DNA from: Paramyrothecium sp. XJ0827
Lineage: Eukaryota > Ascomycota > Sordariomycetes > Hypocreales > Stachybotryaceae
Direction: 5' to 3'
Assembly: GCA_020881915.1 (NCBI GenBank)
Contig: JAJFPB010000003.1
Location: 558,001 to 622,000 of the forward strand
DNA length: 64,000 bases
Notes under the pieces: model-generated
The model's input: the letters and a program-made list of their open reading frames with translations, nothing else
Told to the model about the DNA's origin: nothing
Database searches by the model: none
Part shown: piece by piece, positions 11,201-21,716 of the stretch
Layout: every line of letters begins with the position of its first letter
Numbering within the stretch: position 1 is the first letter of the stretch
Position numbers and translations under genes: made by a program

Positions 11201-13368
11201 TCGAACCGTGACCAGCTTCCTGTGACCTCCATGGGCACATCGATGTAATCTTCAAGTCCGAGTGCCGCAGCAACCTTGGCGCATTCCTCCCAGCTGTTGA
11301 GTGGCATCACTGCCAGTCGGTCTCCGGGCATGAAAGAAATACCAGTATTGTGGAGGTCCAAGGTAACCTTAGCAATGGACCGGGCAGGGTCGGCATCAAC
11401 AGGAGCCCGATTGAGAACACGAGAGACGTAGCGGCATTCCTCAAAAGTGCCTCGCATCTGGTGTGGCTCGACTTGGACGGATCCTCGATACGGCTCGAGG
11501 CGCTCTTTCATTGCTTCGGAGAACTGACGATGGGTTTCTTCCCACGGCCGCGACATGTCGGCAGCGCCAGAAAGGCCGTTGGTTTCGGTTCGACCTGTTT
11601 TCCCAGCTACTTCAAGGATCCCGAATACCTTATAGCGATGAACTCCCATGAAGCCGCGTTCTCCTGTGTACGCTTCAATGATTCCATCCAGGACGCCCAT
11701 CAATCGCGGATCTCCTGATTGGGCGACAAACTCTGGAATCCGATAATGGTACTCGATTGCTGCAACGAATGCTCGATGGTTCGATGGCAGCCAAGCTCGC
11801 AGGTGAACGCCTTCCATGCCCAGAAACGACTGGTACCTGCCTGCATGTCAGTCTACGATGTGCCATGGCAGTGTTGCTAGGAGGACATGATTGCTACTTG
11901 CAAGGGTTCAGGTTGAACTCACTTTTTACGGCCCAGGAACGCATCCATCACCAAATAAGGAGGGAATTGCAATCCAGATGCTGCCGGACACCGTCTTGAG
12001 AGCGGTGTTGAGAACTTTCCCCAGTGAACCCATTGTTGTGCAGGAACATAGTTCTCGCCGGAGTTTGGGTTCGTCGATATGGAATGGAAGGCGTTGGGCA
12101 TGCGCTCAAGGATCTCCTTCAGACGTATCATCTCTCTCAAAAGGCCTTCGACATTCTTGTTCATGACATGCTCCTGGCACGCAGCGATGGCGTCGGGACC
12201 ATGTTGAAAGGAAGCTTCGAGGCTTGTTAGTATACAACAACAAATAATACTCTGATCAACCTACCTGAAGTATCCGCGCAACCCTTCAGAAATGCAATCT
12301 CAGCCCTCTCTCCAAATGCAGGCCATCTCAACTCGGTGTTGTCGAACCGAGCAAGGTAGGGCGTTGTAGATGTCACATCCCTGATCTTGAGGTTGTAGGA
12401 TGATTGATCAGGAAAGGAGAGGTGGGGGAGAATCCTGCCCAGGCGGCGCGAGATCTGAAAGTACGGTAACGCGACAGTGAGAGGAATGTTAACAAGCTCT
12501 TCACCAAGTTCATCCCCCATGGGGCAATTGGGTCGCGTGTTGGTCGGGTTGGCGGTCACACCGTCTTGGCCATCGTTCCTGTCCTCGAAACGATAGATTG
12601 AGCATATCATGCCGAGAGCCACCACCGCAGCCCAAAGTGCTTGATCGGGAATGACATCCTCTGTGCCCTCAACGAGAGGCAAGGCAGCAGTGGCCTCCCG
12701 TACTCGACCGCGCGCCACCACTCCCGGCAGTCGCTCGCAAAGATCGGACCATACCCGGCCAGGAGACCTTGCCAGAGCACCAGGAGACTCGTCATAATCT
12801 GTCGGGCACATTCCATGTTCGACACTGAGATATCCGTCCCTCCAGCCAGTCTTGGGTCCAATCTCTTGCGCTCGAAGCATCACCTGGCGAGCTGGTGCGC
12901 CAAGGGCCACGGCGAGTGCGTCTTGTTCGTTCACGTTGAAGGCGTCCAGCTCGGCTTGGCTGTTGACAGCGCTGAGCTCTTGTACGGAGGGCATGCGCTG
13001 ATACAGAAGTTGATTGATGGTTTTGCGTTCCCTGTTTTAATTTGTCAGCGCGACGCATTGCAGCAGACTGTGGAAGAAATCATGGCACCTCATCCGTAAC
13101 CACTCTCCAGCATCCACGCCTTTCGGAATCTGTCCCTGTCAGCCGCCGCATTTGGCAAAAACATCGATTCACAACTGACATCGAAGGCGCTGTGGAGATC
13201 GCCCGGTTGTGCAAACCCGGAGAAGGCGCATCCTCTGGGTCCTCGAGTGCTTCTGCTGCTTTCCCTGCTGCTACCTGTCGAGGGCATCACACCGGCTGGG
13301 CATCGTCCTCTTGTAGAGCCCGAAACAGGACACGATGCTTCCGACATGGCTGCCATGGCATGCGACAA
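8260..13368 (-). CDS. IDO-like heme domain / FAD-NAD(P)H reductase / cytochrome b5 multidomain fusion
   Basis: Inferred exons are 13368-13180, 13129-13089, 13031-12265, 12214-11923 and 11836-8260, giving about 1,621 aa. The first exon and start are the least certain. Residues of roughly 60-510 follow the indoleamine 2,3-dioxygenase fold: LPYFQISRRLGRILPHLSF, then RAWLPSNHRAFVAAIE, then the proximal heme His in GVHRYKVFGIL near residue 496. Next comes a P450-reductase-like module without an FMN domain: FAD motif RTYSIASYTE (about 743), NAD(P)H motifs GGSGIAPFRGFW (about 835) and YLFVCGS (about 943). A cytochrome b5 domain with HPGG (about 1046) and a second His in LAHTNNP follows. The last 130 residues are Ser/Arg-rich and probably disordered. 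The layout suggests a self-sufficient heme oxygenase fed electrons through FAD and b5. The substrate is unknown; tryptophan is not implied. Confidence 0.8.
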
Positions 13369-15667
13369 GAATGATTTATTAGGGGGGTAAAATGTACAAT
13401 ATTAAAAAAGCCTCCAGGGCAAAAGAATAGAAGCCGCACCAGGCGCAAAAGCAAAGAGGCCAGCTCTGGTGGTGAAGAAACCACAATGTCGCGTTGATGA
13501 GGACGGGATGCTAAACCAGTCGAAAGCTGGACGACTGGGGTGCTTTGAGCCTCTTCTATATATATTTGCAGGGCTCGCCATCCGATTACGGTGCGGTAGT
13601 TGACGCAAGGACATGGGGGCTTGTCAACCTAGCCATCGGGCAAACACTAATGTGGCAGCGCCTAGTATGCTAGAAGGCTGAAGGCTGTTACAGTAGGTAG
13701 AAGACGGGGGAAGCAAGGAGTCTAGAATACTACGGCATGTGGCTGTCAGGTCCCGCAACCACTCAATCCTGGCGGTCCCAGCGGTGCGACAAGGATCAAG
13801 GAGATGGGAGCGATCACTGCATGCGTGGCTGGGTCGTTCCCGTCGCGCCAAGTTTCGTCATGCCGCGCAGCATACAGAAAGCATCCGTTGTTTTCTTTTC
13901 CATCTGATTGTATTGGATGAACTACGCATCAGATTTAGTCATAGAAATTCGTCCAACCGTCTCAAGCGTCGAGGCAGCAATAAAACAGGGGGGCACTTCA
14001 TCCTCGGGGAAGCATCCCTGCAGGGGCGGAGACGATGGTGCGGCACTGGAGCACCAACCTTGTCACTGCTAAGCAGAACTCTGGGGCGACGACGCGTAGC
14101 TGCCAGCTAAATCACAAATGCCGTAGCTCGGAGATTTGGTCAAAGACGGCGGTAAAGGCAGTCAAGTCTGCAGCAACGTGTTGTCTCTGTCCATCTCGCG
14201 CCATCACGTTCGTCTATTTCGTTTTGGTGTGTGATGTCGCACGCTACGTGCGACAGCAGGCGCCTTGGAGATTCCCTGCAGGCATAAAGGGGGCCATTAG
14301 CAGAAGAAATCACACCAAAGTTCCCATGTTGGGTCTCGGCATCATCTCCAGTGTCTCTGTTTGTCCCATTCACAATTCTGTTGTCAGTGTCACGACGCAC
14401 AATTGAACCAGACGCAAACGTCGGTGCTCAACCTGAAATATGCAATCCTCACGGCGTAAAAGGATGAGCAGCCCCCAGCGTGTTGTTTGGCAGATGTTTC
14501 AATCCTACTTGCAGCAGTGCATGGGGCACTGGCCGTCCTGTCACCGCACAGAATGATGCAACCGCCCTTGCGCAGGAAGATCCATCCCATCACTACCATT
14601 TACTGCTTTGGTAAGGTAGAAATGTCGGGGACATGAGCCTGTCACACTTAAGCTTGATCATTAGCTCCGGGGGCCAACTACCGAGTCGAGGCAATAGCGG
14701 GTAGTGTGATTCATCGGGCGCCTCTGGTTTCACATCCATCTGCAACAGCAAATCCGTCACCAGCATCCTTGAAGCCCCACAATCATCCCTGTGAAAGCAA
14801 CTGCATGTTTCACGGTCGTGCCGGCTTCGAACAAGTGCCAAAATCATGCCATGTTATTGTGCAATCAGCCGCCACTGACATACACTTCCCCAGAGAGGAG
14901 TCTGAGGTCCTAAAATTCCACTTTCGGTATTTGATGATCACGCCCATAGGCATTGTTAACTAGATTATGAGGAACTCTTCCTGCAAGTTTGCACCAGATC
15001 CCCCATCCGTTAGGGGAGAAATCTGAGAAGCTGACACTCCAACTTGGGTTCCCGCAGCTGCGGATCACAAGCCACTGGGGCAACAAAGTTAGACTGCTTG
15101 ATTTGACTTGGGGTTAAGCCTGTATATCCCTTTCTCAACCCGAGGTTGTTCGGGCGCTAGGCATCTTACGCAAGACGCATGGTGTGCCCAGGACGTGCAG
15201 CCCTTTCTTTGCCGCTTGTACGTGTTGTCCTCAACATGCCGCGGCATAGCAAAACTCTTCCAGCCATCGTGATTTGATCGGTTAGTTGCTGCTGCTGCTG
15301 CCGCTGTATTAATTTTTGGCAACACTCCGGACTTCTTGCTCATGATTGCGTGGATGGACCGTAAGTATGCCGCGGCTGTCGGCCCTAGTGTCCAAAGGCC
15401 GAACACCATCCTGCCGCGGCATCTGAGTGAAAGGACCTGCATGGCATGGATTATTCCCTAGCGCTTACATCGTAAGAGAACAAGAGTGAGAATGACATAA
15501 CCCTGGCTAGACCCTCTTCAAATGCGCAGAAATCCCTAGAACCGCGAATTCATCTTCATCTCTACCCCGACGTCCTGTGCTCCATAGTCTAGCCACAACA
15601 AGGACATTAATTGTGATATACACAAGAATCGGAAAGATTTCTCTGCTCTTATACGCTGCATTTAACC
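13369..15667. other. Long intergenic region, no supported gene
   Basis: This 2.3-kb stretch separates the heme-fusion gene from the lipid block. Open frames (for example 13739-14110 and 14035-14406) are short, have low-complexity translations and show no family resemblance. A short GCTGCTGCTGCTGCC microsatellite lies near 15287. Its right end carries the CCGCGG boxes listed separately. Confidence 0.55.
15237..15421. promoter_or_regulatory. Three CCGCGG boxes upstream of the dienoyl-CoA reductase gene
   Basis: TGCCGCGGCA occurs at 15237-15246 and 15412-15421, with a one-base variant TGCCGCGGCT at 15368-15377. The first two are perfect 10-bp palindromes. They lie 247-431 bp before the reductase ATG. 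The core CCG-CGG is the kind of everted triplet pair recognised by Zn2Cys6 dimers. The same box recurs in the promoters of the other lipid-block genes. Confidence 0.6.
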
Positions 15668-16707
15668 ATGGCTAGCAGTCCTTCTGCTTTCGTCTCCAAT
15701 ATTTGGAGAAATGGCATCTTTGGTAATCACACCCGGTGCTCGGTTTGTTACAGATATTGACGCATTACAGATGGGCGAGTTGTCTTTTGCACTGGTGGTA
15801 GTGGCACCATTTGCTCTGCCCAAGTTCGAGCTCTGGTTTCTCTAGGCGCCGATGCTTGCGTGGTAGGGCGGAACGTGGAGAAGACGGAGAGAATGGCAGC
15901 GGACATAGCCAAAGTACGCGCTGGCTCCCGCGTGCTTGGTGTAGGGAATGTCGATGTCAGACGTCTCGACGCCTTGGAAGCAGCGGTTGCTGAATGCATC
16001 GATAAGCTCGGCGCCATCGACTTTGTCATGTGAGGCAAATAGCTCGCAATTCCGGATTCTGCTGACATCTTTCCTGTAGCGCAGGAGCTGCTGGAAACTT
16101 CCTTGCACCGATTGACAGCTTGTCGGCCAATGCTTTCAAGAGCGTCGTTGACATCGACTTGTTGGGTTCATACAATACCGTGAAGAGTACGTTGCCTCAC
16201 CTCCTTGCGTCGGCGGCCAGAAATCCAAACCCGGGACTCACCACTGGTGGCCGAATTTTGTTTATTTCGGCGACATTCCATTATACCGGTATGCCATACC
16301 AAGCTCACGTCGCATCGGCCAAAGCAGGCGTCGATGCGCTGTCGGCATCAGTGGCGCTCGAGTATGGGCCTCGAGGAATCACATCCAATGTCATCAGCCC
16401 TGGCGGCATTGAGGGAACAGAAGGGCTTCTTAGGCTATCAAGTCAATCTTCACGGGAATCTGGAAAGCCTAGACACATCCCTTTGGGCAGGTATGGCCTG
16501 CTGCAGGAAATCTCTGATGCTACAGTCTTCTTGCTCAGCGAAGCTGGCAATTACATGAACGGCCATGTTTTGGTAGTAGACGGCGGTGCCTGGAGGCTGC
16601 CCGGGCTGAGTGGCCACTCCTCTGGACTCACATACCCTGAAATAGTCCTCGGCAAGCAAGCCTTGCCAGATGATATCAAATCTGGTCGCCCAAAGCCTCG
16701 CCTATGA
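15668..16707 (+). CDS. Peroxisomal 2,4-dienoyl-CoA reductase-like SDR
   Basis: Exons 15668-15722, 15771-16029 and 16080-16707 give 313 aa. The N-terminus SNIWRNGIFDGRVVFCTGG runs into the TGGSGTI cofactor loop. It and the following GADACVVGRN are typical of the DECR2/SPS19 branch of short-chain dehydrogenases. FIAGAAGNF replaces the classical NNAG, and YQAHVASAKAGVD replaces YxxxK. In this branch an Asp/Lys pair rather than Tyr does the catalysis. The enzyme would reduce 2,4-dienoyl-CoA with NADPH during beta-oxidation of unsaturated fatty acids. The C-terminus PRL is at best a weak PTS1. The last 32 coding bases overlap, on the opposite strand, the tail of the Zn2Cys6 gene. CCGCGG boxes precede it. 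Confidence 0.88.
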
Positions 16708-19227
16708 TCCTATACAGCGCTATCGGAGACATCCATTTATAGATTATTTGTTTGCGTAGAGTTTGGCTGTCCTTCCCAACTTGTGATCGCTGCAAAGTCT
16801 GGAAACAAACATTGACTGAGAACGTATTCCACGTCCAGATGCTCTGGCAGTCTAGTGATACGAAATTAGCATAGGCGGTCAAAGCATCACGAAAGGGAAT
16901 CAAGAATCGGCCTAGGGTATCAATCGTGGTCGAAGTAATGACTATCGCGACAAAAGGCACATACCCAACACCAGAGGGAATAACATCCGGGACCACCCCG
17001 TACCAAGGAGTGGTACATGTTGGAGGTGATACGACACCAGGGTCTACGGGTTGGTCGCTACGCGGTCCCTCCTGTCGTGTCAATGGGGTCGACGTCGACT
17101 GTGAGAGTCGAGCTTGCACTTTCTCGTGTGCTCGCGCGAACAATCTGAACAGTATTTCGGCTCCGAAATAGGTCTTGCGAAGCTCGTCCACGACCATCAT
17201 TACGAGCGCGAGGTAATTGCATCCAAGTTGCCGAGCAAGGGCATCCGGCGAGGAAGCGTGCAACAGGTGTGTCTGCAAAGTCGGGACAAGAACAATACAC
17301 CTGTGCAGAGATCAGCACTCTCCACAACCACCAACCAAAATATCGGCATGTCTTACATCAATGCTTGTGAGATGGGAATCATGTTGCAACCTATCATCTT
17401 GCCAAGAATGTTGTTCGAGCGCAAAGCTGCGCTTCGTGCCTGTTTTGTAGTCCATGCCAGCCACGCCGGGTCTCTTCTACCTGAAGCCGAGTTCGGCGAC
17501 ATCAAGCCAAGGTCGAGCAGCATAAAAGGACGGTATAGGGTCTGGAGAGCCGAGCTTGTTTAATGTCAGCAGAAGTTTACCAAGCCGTCGCAAGGGGATC
17601 ATATTTACTCCAAGAAGAGCTCAGCATGATATAGGTTCAACAAAACAATTTCATCTGTGGAAGAATCCTCCGTCTCTCGAAATTTGTTTCTGAATGTCTC
17701 TAATCCAATTTGTATGGTTTCCACATCAGCCTTGCTGTGTTGAACATGCGGGATGCGGTGCTGCACTGATAAAATTTCCGAGTGCACGACGGTTATGTCA
17801 ATCAGGTCCCTCCAGAGGCATCCTATCAGTTTTGTATCTGCTGGAAAGTACTTTTGGCGAGTCGAGTTGGCTAGCTCTGTCCAAGCCTTGTCGAGATCAC
17901 CAGCGCTGGGCTTCGGAGTATTGCAGTAGGCGAGGTCGATCCGCATCGGTCTTCCCATTCCAGCAGAAAGCCATGTTTCTCGGAAGAAACAGGCCCACCA
18001 TAGCTGAGGCCAGATGGGTTTCTGCAAGTTAGAACTTGGAGGCCCTCGGTTGAGGCTGGTATCTGTCTGTCGATGAAGACCGATGCTCGTGCACAAGCCT
18101 ACAGCTACGCCATTCCAATGCCAAGGTCCAATTCTATCCTCGGTATCATTGTACCAAAATCCCATCAACAGGACTGCTTGGATCAAGGTGATCTTGTCTC
18201 GTTCGTAATCTGCATCGTACAACGCCTACAGTCCATGTTGAGATACAAGATAGTGTTGCATGAGAGATGAGGGCCACTCACCTTGCTCCTTGAAAACATC
18301 GCCTTTTTCATCACTTTTCGGGATGCAAATCCAGTGGCTTCTAGTATATCACCGTCTGCAAACTACTCTGCATTAGACACAATGTTACTCACGCGGTGTC
18401 AACTGGGGTTCTTACATTGGCAGCAGCCAGGAACACGCTCCACAGTAAATGCAGACTCAGGTTCTCTAACTTGTTCTCCTCAAGGCAGTTCAAGAATGAG
18501 GACGGCTCGAGGACAGGAAAGAATGGGTGCACATAGCGAAAGTAATTCTGGGCCAGTTTCTTGCAAACTTGAAGTGATGGCAAGTTAAAGACGCCCCGGG
18601 TTTTCAGAAACTCCGAGGTCTCTCGATCAAGCGTTGGCGGTATCAAGGACCTGACAAGAAAATGTCCACTCTTTCCCTGACGCTCTGGCTGGCAAATCTC
18701 GGCCACCAAGCCAATACTCTGCGGGTCGCCTGGCCACATGTCAGCGGTGTCCGAGACTGCCGGGTTTCATTTGCCTCAAAACTTACCGTACAGCGGCGAG
18801 CAGATGCTGTTCGACTCTTCTGACGGAGTAGCTAGCCCATCGCCAGTGCTTCCATGGTGACTGAAGTGCGCGACGAACGGTACGTATGGTGCGTCAACAT
18901 TGTCAACCACAACAGTGTCTTGGACAGGAGTCTCTGGAACTTCACGGGGGGCAGCAAGCCGCTCGTGCCGGGGTCTGGCGGTTCTGTTTTGGATGGGTCA
19001 GACAGCCGACCAAAGCAAATCCATTCCTTTATTTTCGAAAGCAGGCCTCACCTCCTCTGGCGTGGGTGGCATTCAACGTTATCCAGGGCGCAGTTGGTGC
19101 AGGGCGCCCCGGTTTGCGATATGCTGCACCTTACTTTACGGCCGTGGCAAGCGTTGCACGCGATGGCGCCCCGTTTCCTCGGCTGGAAAGCGGGTGTGGT
19201 ATGTGATGGGCCTCGCAAACTCGCCAT
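16676..19227 (-). CDS. Zn2Cys6 fungal transcription factor
   Basis: Seven exons were inferred: 19227-19052, 18983-18787, 18729-18416, 18362-18282, 18225-17609, 17554-17357 and 17300-16676, giving about 735 aa. The DNA-binding domain is ACNACHGRKVRC followed by CTNCALDNVEC, six Cys in Zn2Cys6 order. The middle region (from QNYFRYVHPFFPVLEP through GFASRKVMKKAMFSRSK to LWWACFFRETWLSAGMGRP) is the fungal-specific TF domain. An LYRPFMLLD segment follows in exon 6. The carboxyl-terminal 100 residues after ARAHEKVQ are low in similarity to anything I know, so the true stop may differ. It lies between the dienoyl-CoA reductase and enoyl-CoA isomerase genes and has a CCGCGG palindrome about 120 bp upstream of its ATG. 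It is a good candidate for the local regulator, possibly acting on its own promoter. Confidence 0.85.
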
Positions 19228-19346
19228 GGCAACTGGAGACGATTAAGCACATTGATTCTGGCTCAAATTTGGAAACTGTGCATTCCTATCCTCATGAAGC
19301 ACTTGGTCTCTGCAACTAACTCGATTGCCTCGGCCCGGCATCTTGA

Positions 19347-19356
19347 TGCCGCGGCA
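19347..19356. promoter_or_regulatory. CCGCGG palindrome upstream of the Zn2Cys6 gene
   Basis: TGCCGCGGCA, identical to the two perfect boxes before the reductase gene, lies 120 bp upstream of the regulator's start codon. Its position is compatible with autoregulation. Confidence 0.55.
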
Positions 19357-19529
19357 GTTTTGCCGAATTAAGCTAAAGGGCACTATTCTCTTCTCCACTC
19401 TTAGCACTGCATCAAGTCAAGTTGCTCTCCTTAAAGGACCTGAACTAGGAAAGTGGAAACAAGACAGAGCCACTAAGACAGCCTCGGCGAATGTAAAGTC
19501 AGTCAATCGTCGCTCCTCGCCGTGCCAGG

Positions 19530-20391
19530 TCAGAGACGATGCTTCTTGCCGCCTGAGATGACCTTAGCCATTTCGCTTTGCGGGATGCCCTCGCAGAATC
19601 GGTCGAGTCCTCCAAAGGTCTCATGAGGTGCCGCCTCATCCTGCTCTCTAACTAAACGACGGCGGAGCAGCGATTTGGTGCCGAGCATGCTCGTGCCTAC
19701 TAGGTGATCACCGAACGTATCCTGCATGTACTGCAAGACCTGAGCTCGGAAGTCCTTCCTCTCCGGAAAGACCTTGTTGACGAAACCGACCTGGGCGAGT
19801 TCATCGACTGGGATCTTCCGGCCGAGAATCAGCGCCTCGTTTGCCTTCCCGAGGCCCAACCGCTGGACGAAAGAGACACTAGCTCCACCTTCGGCAAAGA
19901 TACCAAGAGAGCTGAATGGGGTCAGCAGGTAAGCGTCGGAGACAGCGTATATGAAGTCGGAGTGCGATATCAATGCAGCGGAAAGACCCAGCACTGGGCC
20001 GTTCAAGGCAGTCACCAGGATTTTGGAGTGGCTGTAGAAAGCTCTGGCGACGTCAAGGTTGTTGTTGACAAGTTTCGGGAGCCAATAGGGTCGGGACACC
20101 ATATCTTCCATCGACGGCGGGCTATCCCTGAGGTCTGCACCACTATAGCTTTTGGTCAGAATGGAAACGATGCTTGAAGTGGTAGAGAATTATTATTCAC
20201 GCCGAAAAGAAGGGTCCCTCCCCGATGATCAATGTGACAATCACATCATTGTTCGCATCTGCCTCGCGGAGCAGGGTAGCGAGACGATAATAAGAAGTTT
20301 GCGTTAGGGCATTGAACTTTGCCGCATTGTCAAGCGTGATGATGGCAAACTTGCCGTCGTATGCAATATGGACGGGTTCCGCGTTGGACAT
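19530..20391 (-). CDS. Peroxisomal delta3-delta2-enoyl-CoA isomerase/hydratase (ECI1-like)
   Basis: Exons 20391-20201 and 20142-19530, joined over a 58-bp intron, give 267 aa. This is a crotonase fold: KFNALTQTSYY, then the oxyanion-hole segments FFSAGADL and NGPVLGLSAAL. GIFAEGGASVSFVQRLG follows with the Glu used by the Eci1 isomerases. The C-terminus is KKHRL; HRL is the known peroxisomal PTS1 of yeast Eci1. The enzyme would shift 3-enoyl-CoA double bonds to position 2, allowing beta-oxidation of unsaturated acids. With the SPS19-like reductase it makes the standard auxiliary pair. It is divergent from the thioesterase-like gene, and CCGCGG boxes lie between them. Confidence 0.88.
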
Positions 20392-20505
20392 TGTAGTCTA
20401 GCTCCTGAAATGAATCGGATGTCTTGTAAGCTGAATCGGTTCGCAGACACTGGGTATGCTTCTCTTCTTGGATACTGATATTTATCTTGTTGAGGACAAG
20501 CCAAT

Positions 20506-20631
20506 TGCCGCGGCGGCCTCTTGTCACTATGTCATGTTTGCGCCGAGACTCGCCGCGGCAGAAAGACTCACCCTTCCATGAGCTATCGGGACCGCGGCAT
20601 GATAATTACCGTCAGCCCACGGACCGCGGCC
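20506..20631. promoter_or_regulatory. Four CCGCGG boxes in a divergent promoter
   Basis: TGCCGCGGCG (20506-20515), CGCCGCGGCA (20551-20560), ACCGCGGCA (20591-20599) and GACCGCGGCC (20622-20631) lie within 126 bp between the ECI1-like gene (start 20391, minus) and the THEM6-like gene (start 20762, plus). All share the CCGCGG core with the boxes at 15237, 15412 and 19347. Confidence 0.6.
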
Positions 20632-20761
20632 AGATAATTCATTCGGCATCTGGTTTATATTTAATTGGGTGTCGTCTATTCCAAAAGTTTTGATTGGAGG
20701 CTCTCACGTCACTCAGTACACGAATATAGAGACTGTCAGAGGCACAATGATCTTGCAAGAC

Positions 20762-21716
20762 ATGCCCTTGCGCCCATTGCTACTCGTCGTCCTTGGGGCG
20801 GTTTTTGTAAAGACGCTGCCGCTTATATGGCATGCATGTTTATCCCCCACATACGAAGTATACTCAATCACCGTCTCTAACTTGGATGTAGATCCGGTTC
20901 TTCTGGGCCCTTTCGCGGCGCCTTCCACGACAGAAGCTCCAGCAGCCGCTGTCTCCGCACGAGATCTTCTTGCCCTCCGTCATGACTTCTCGCTCCCCTC
21001 CGAGCGAGTGCGACTTCAACCTTCACAAATCCAATTCCACGTACTTTACAGATCTTGATGTATCCAGAGCACATTTGGCTGGGCTGCTCTTCAGTCCCAT
21101 GTTCAAGGGTACGACCAAGCACGGACGTTGCAATTTGATCGTCTCTGCAGTCGCTTGTGTTTTCCGAAAAGAGATCAGGCCTCAACAAACCTACGAGTTG
21201 TGGACAAGTGTGGCGAGCTGGGACGAGAAATGGATTTACATGGTCACGCATTTTGTGGGAAAAAGTCGGGAACGCCGCGCGGCCGACAACTCGCACCAAA
21301 CACCAACTCACCAGAAGGAATGCGACTCGCGAAATATGCCATCGGCCTCACATGACAATGACGGCGATGGGAAGGTAGTCCTGGCATCAGCAGTGACTCG
21401 GATGGTGTTCAAGAAAGGCCGTTTGACTGTTGCTCCCGCTCAAGCTTTCCATGCTTGCGGACTGTTCGCACAGACGGAGGAGTTCGAGGATTCTGTCAAG
21501 TCCAGCACGGCCTTATCTGGGTCTCCTTCTATGAACAGATCGCCTAGATCAGTATCCGGCTCAAATGACGTCGATGCTACTCCTCTGGAGTCCATCGAAT
21601 CCTTGAGGCAGGAACGTTTATCTGTTGTGCAGTTACATCAAGGCTGGGATGCAGTGCATGCTTTGTTCAGGGCTGAACAAACTGCATTAGCGAGGCACCG
21701 AGACCTGCTATTCTAA
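20762..21716 (+). CDS. THEM6-like thioesterase-fold protein
   Basis: Inferred exons 20762-20833 and 20892-21716 give 298 aa. Exon 1 (MPLRPLLLVVLGAVFV...) is a membrane-anchor-like hydrophobic N-terminus. After the join the protein reads LIWHIRFFWALSRRL. It then shows ECDFNLHKSNSTYFTDLDVSR, the signature of the THEM6/4HBT-like family found in fungi and animals. To keep frame the intron must start with GC (20834) and end with AG (20891), with a CTAAC box inside; a GT-starting alternative breaks the frame. A further in-frame ATG lies upstream at 20747. Family members have a hot-dog fold and are thought to act on acyl-CoAs or acyl groups, but activity is unproven. It is divergent from the enoyl-CoA isomerase gene, fitting a lipid role. 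Confidence 0.75.

Noticed and set aside
13739..14406. Overlapping short open frames between the heme-fusion gene and the lipid block
   Set aside because: Low-complexity translations, no conserved residues, no plausible splice extension.
15287..15305. GCTGCTGCTGCTGCC microsatellite
   Set aside because: Too short to be more than a simple-sequence tract; no sign of function.
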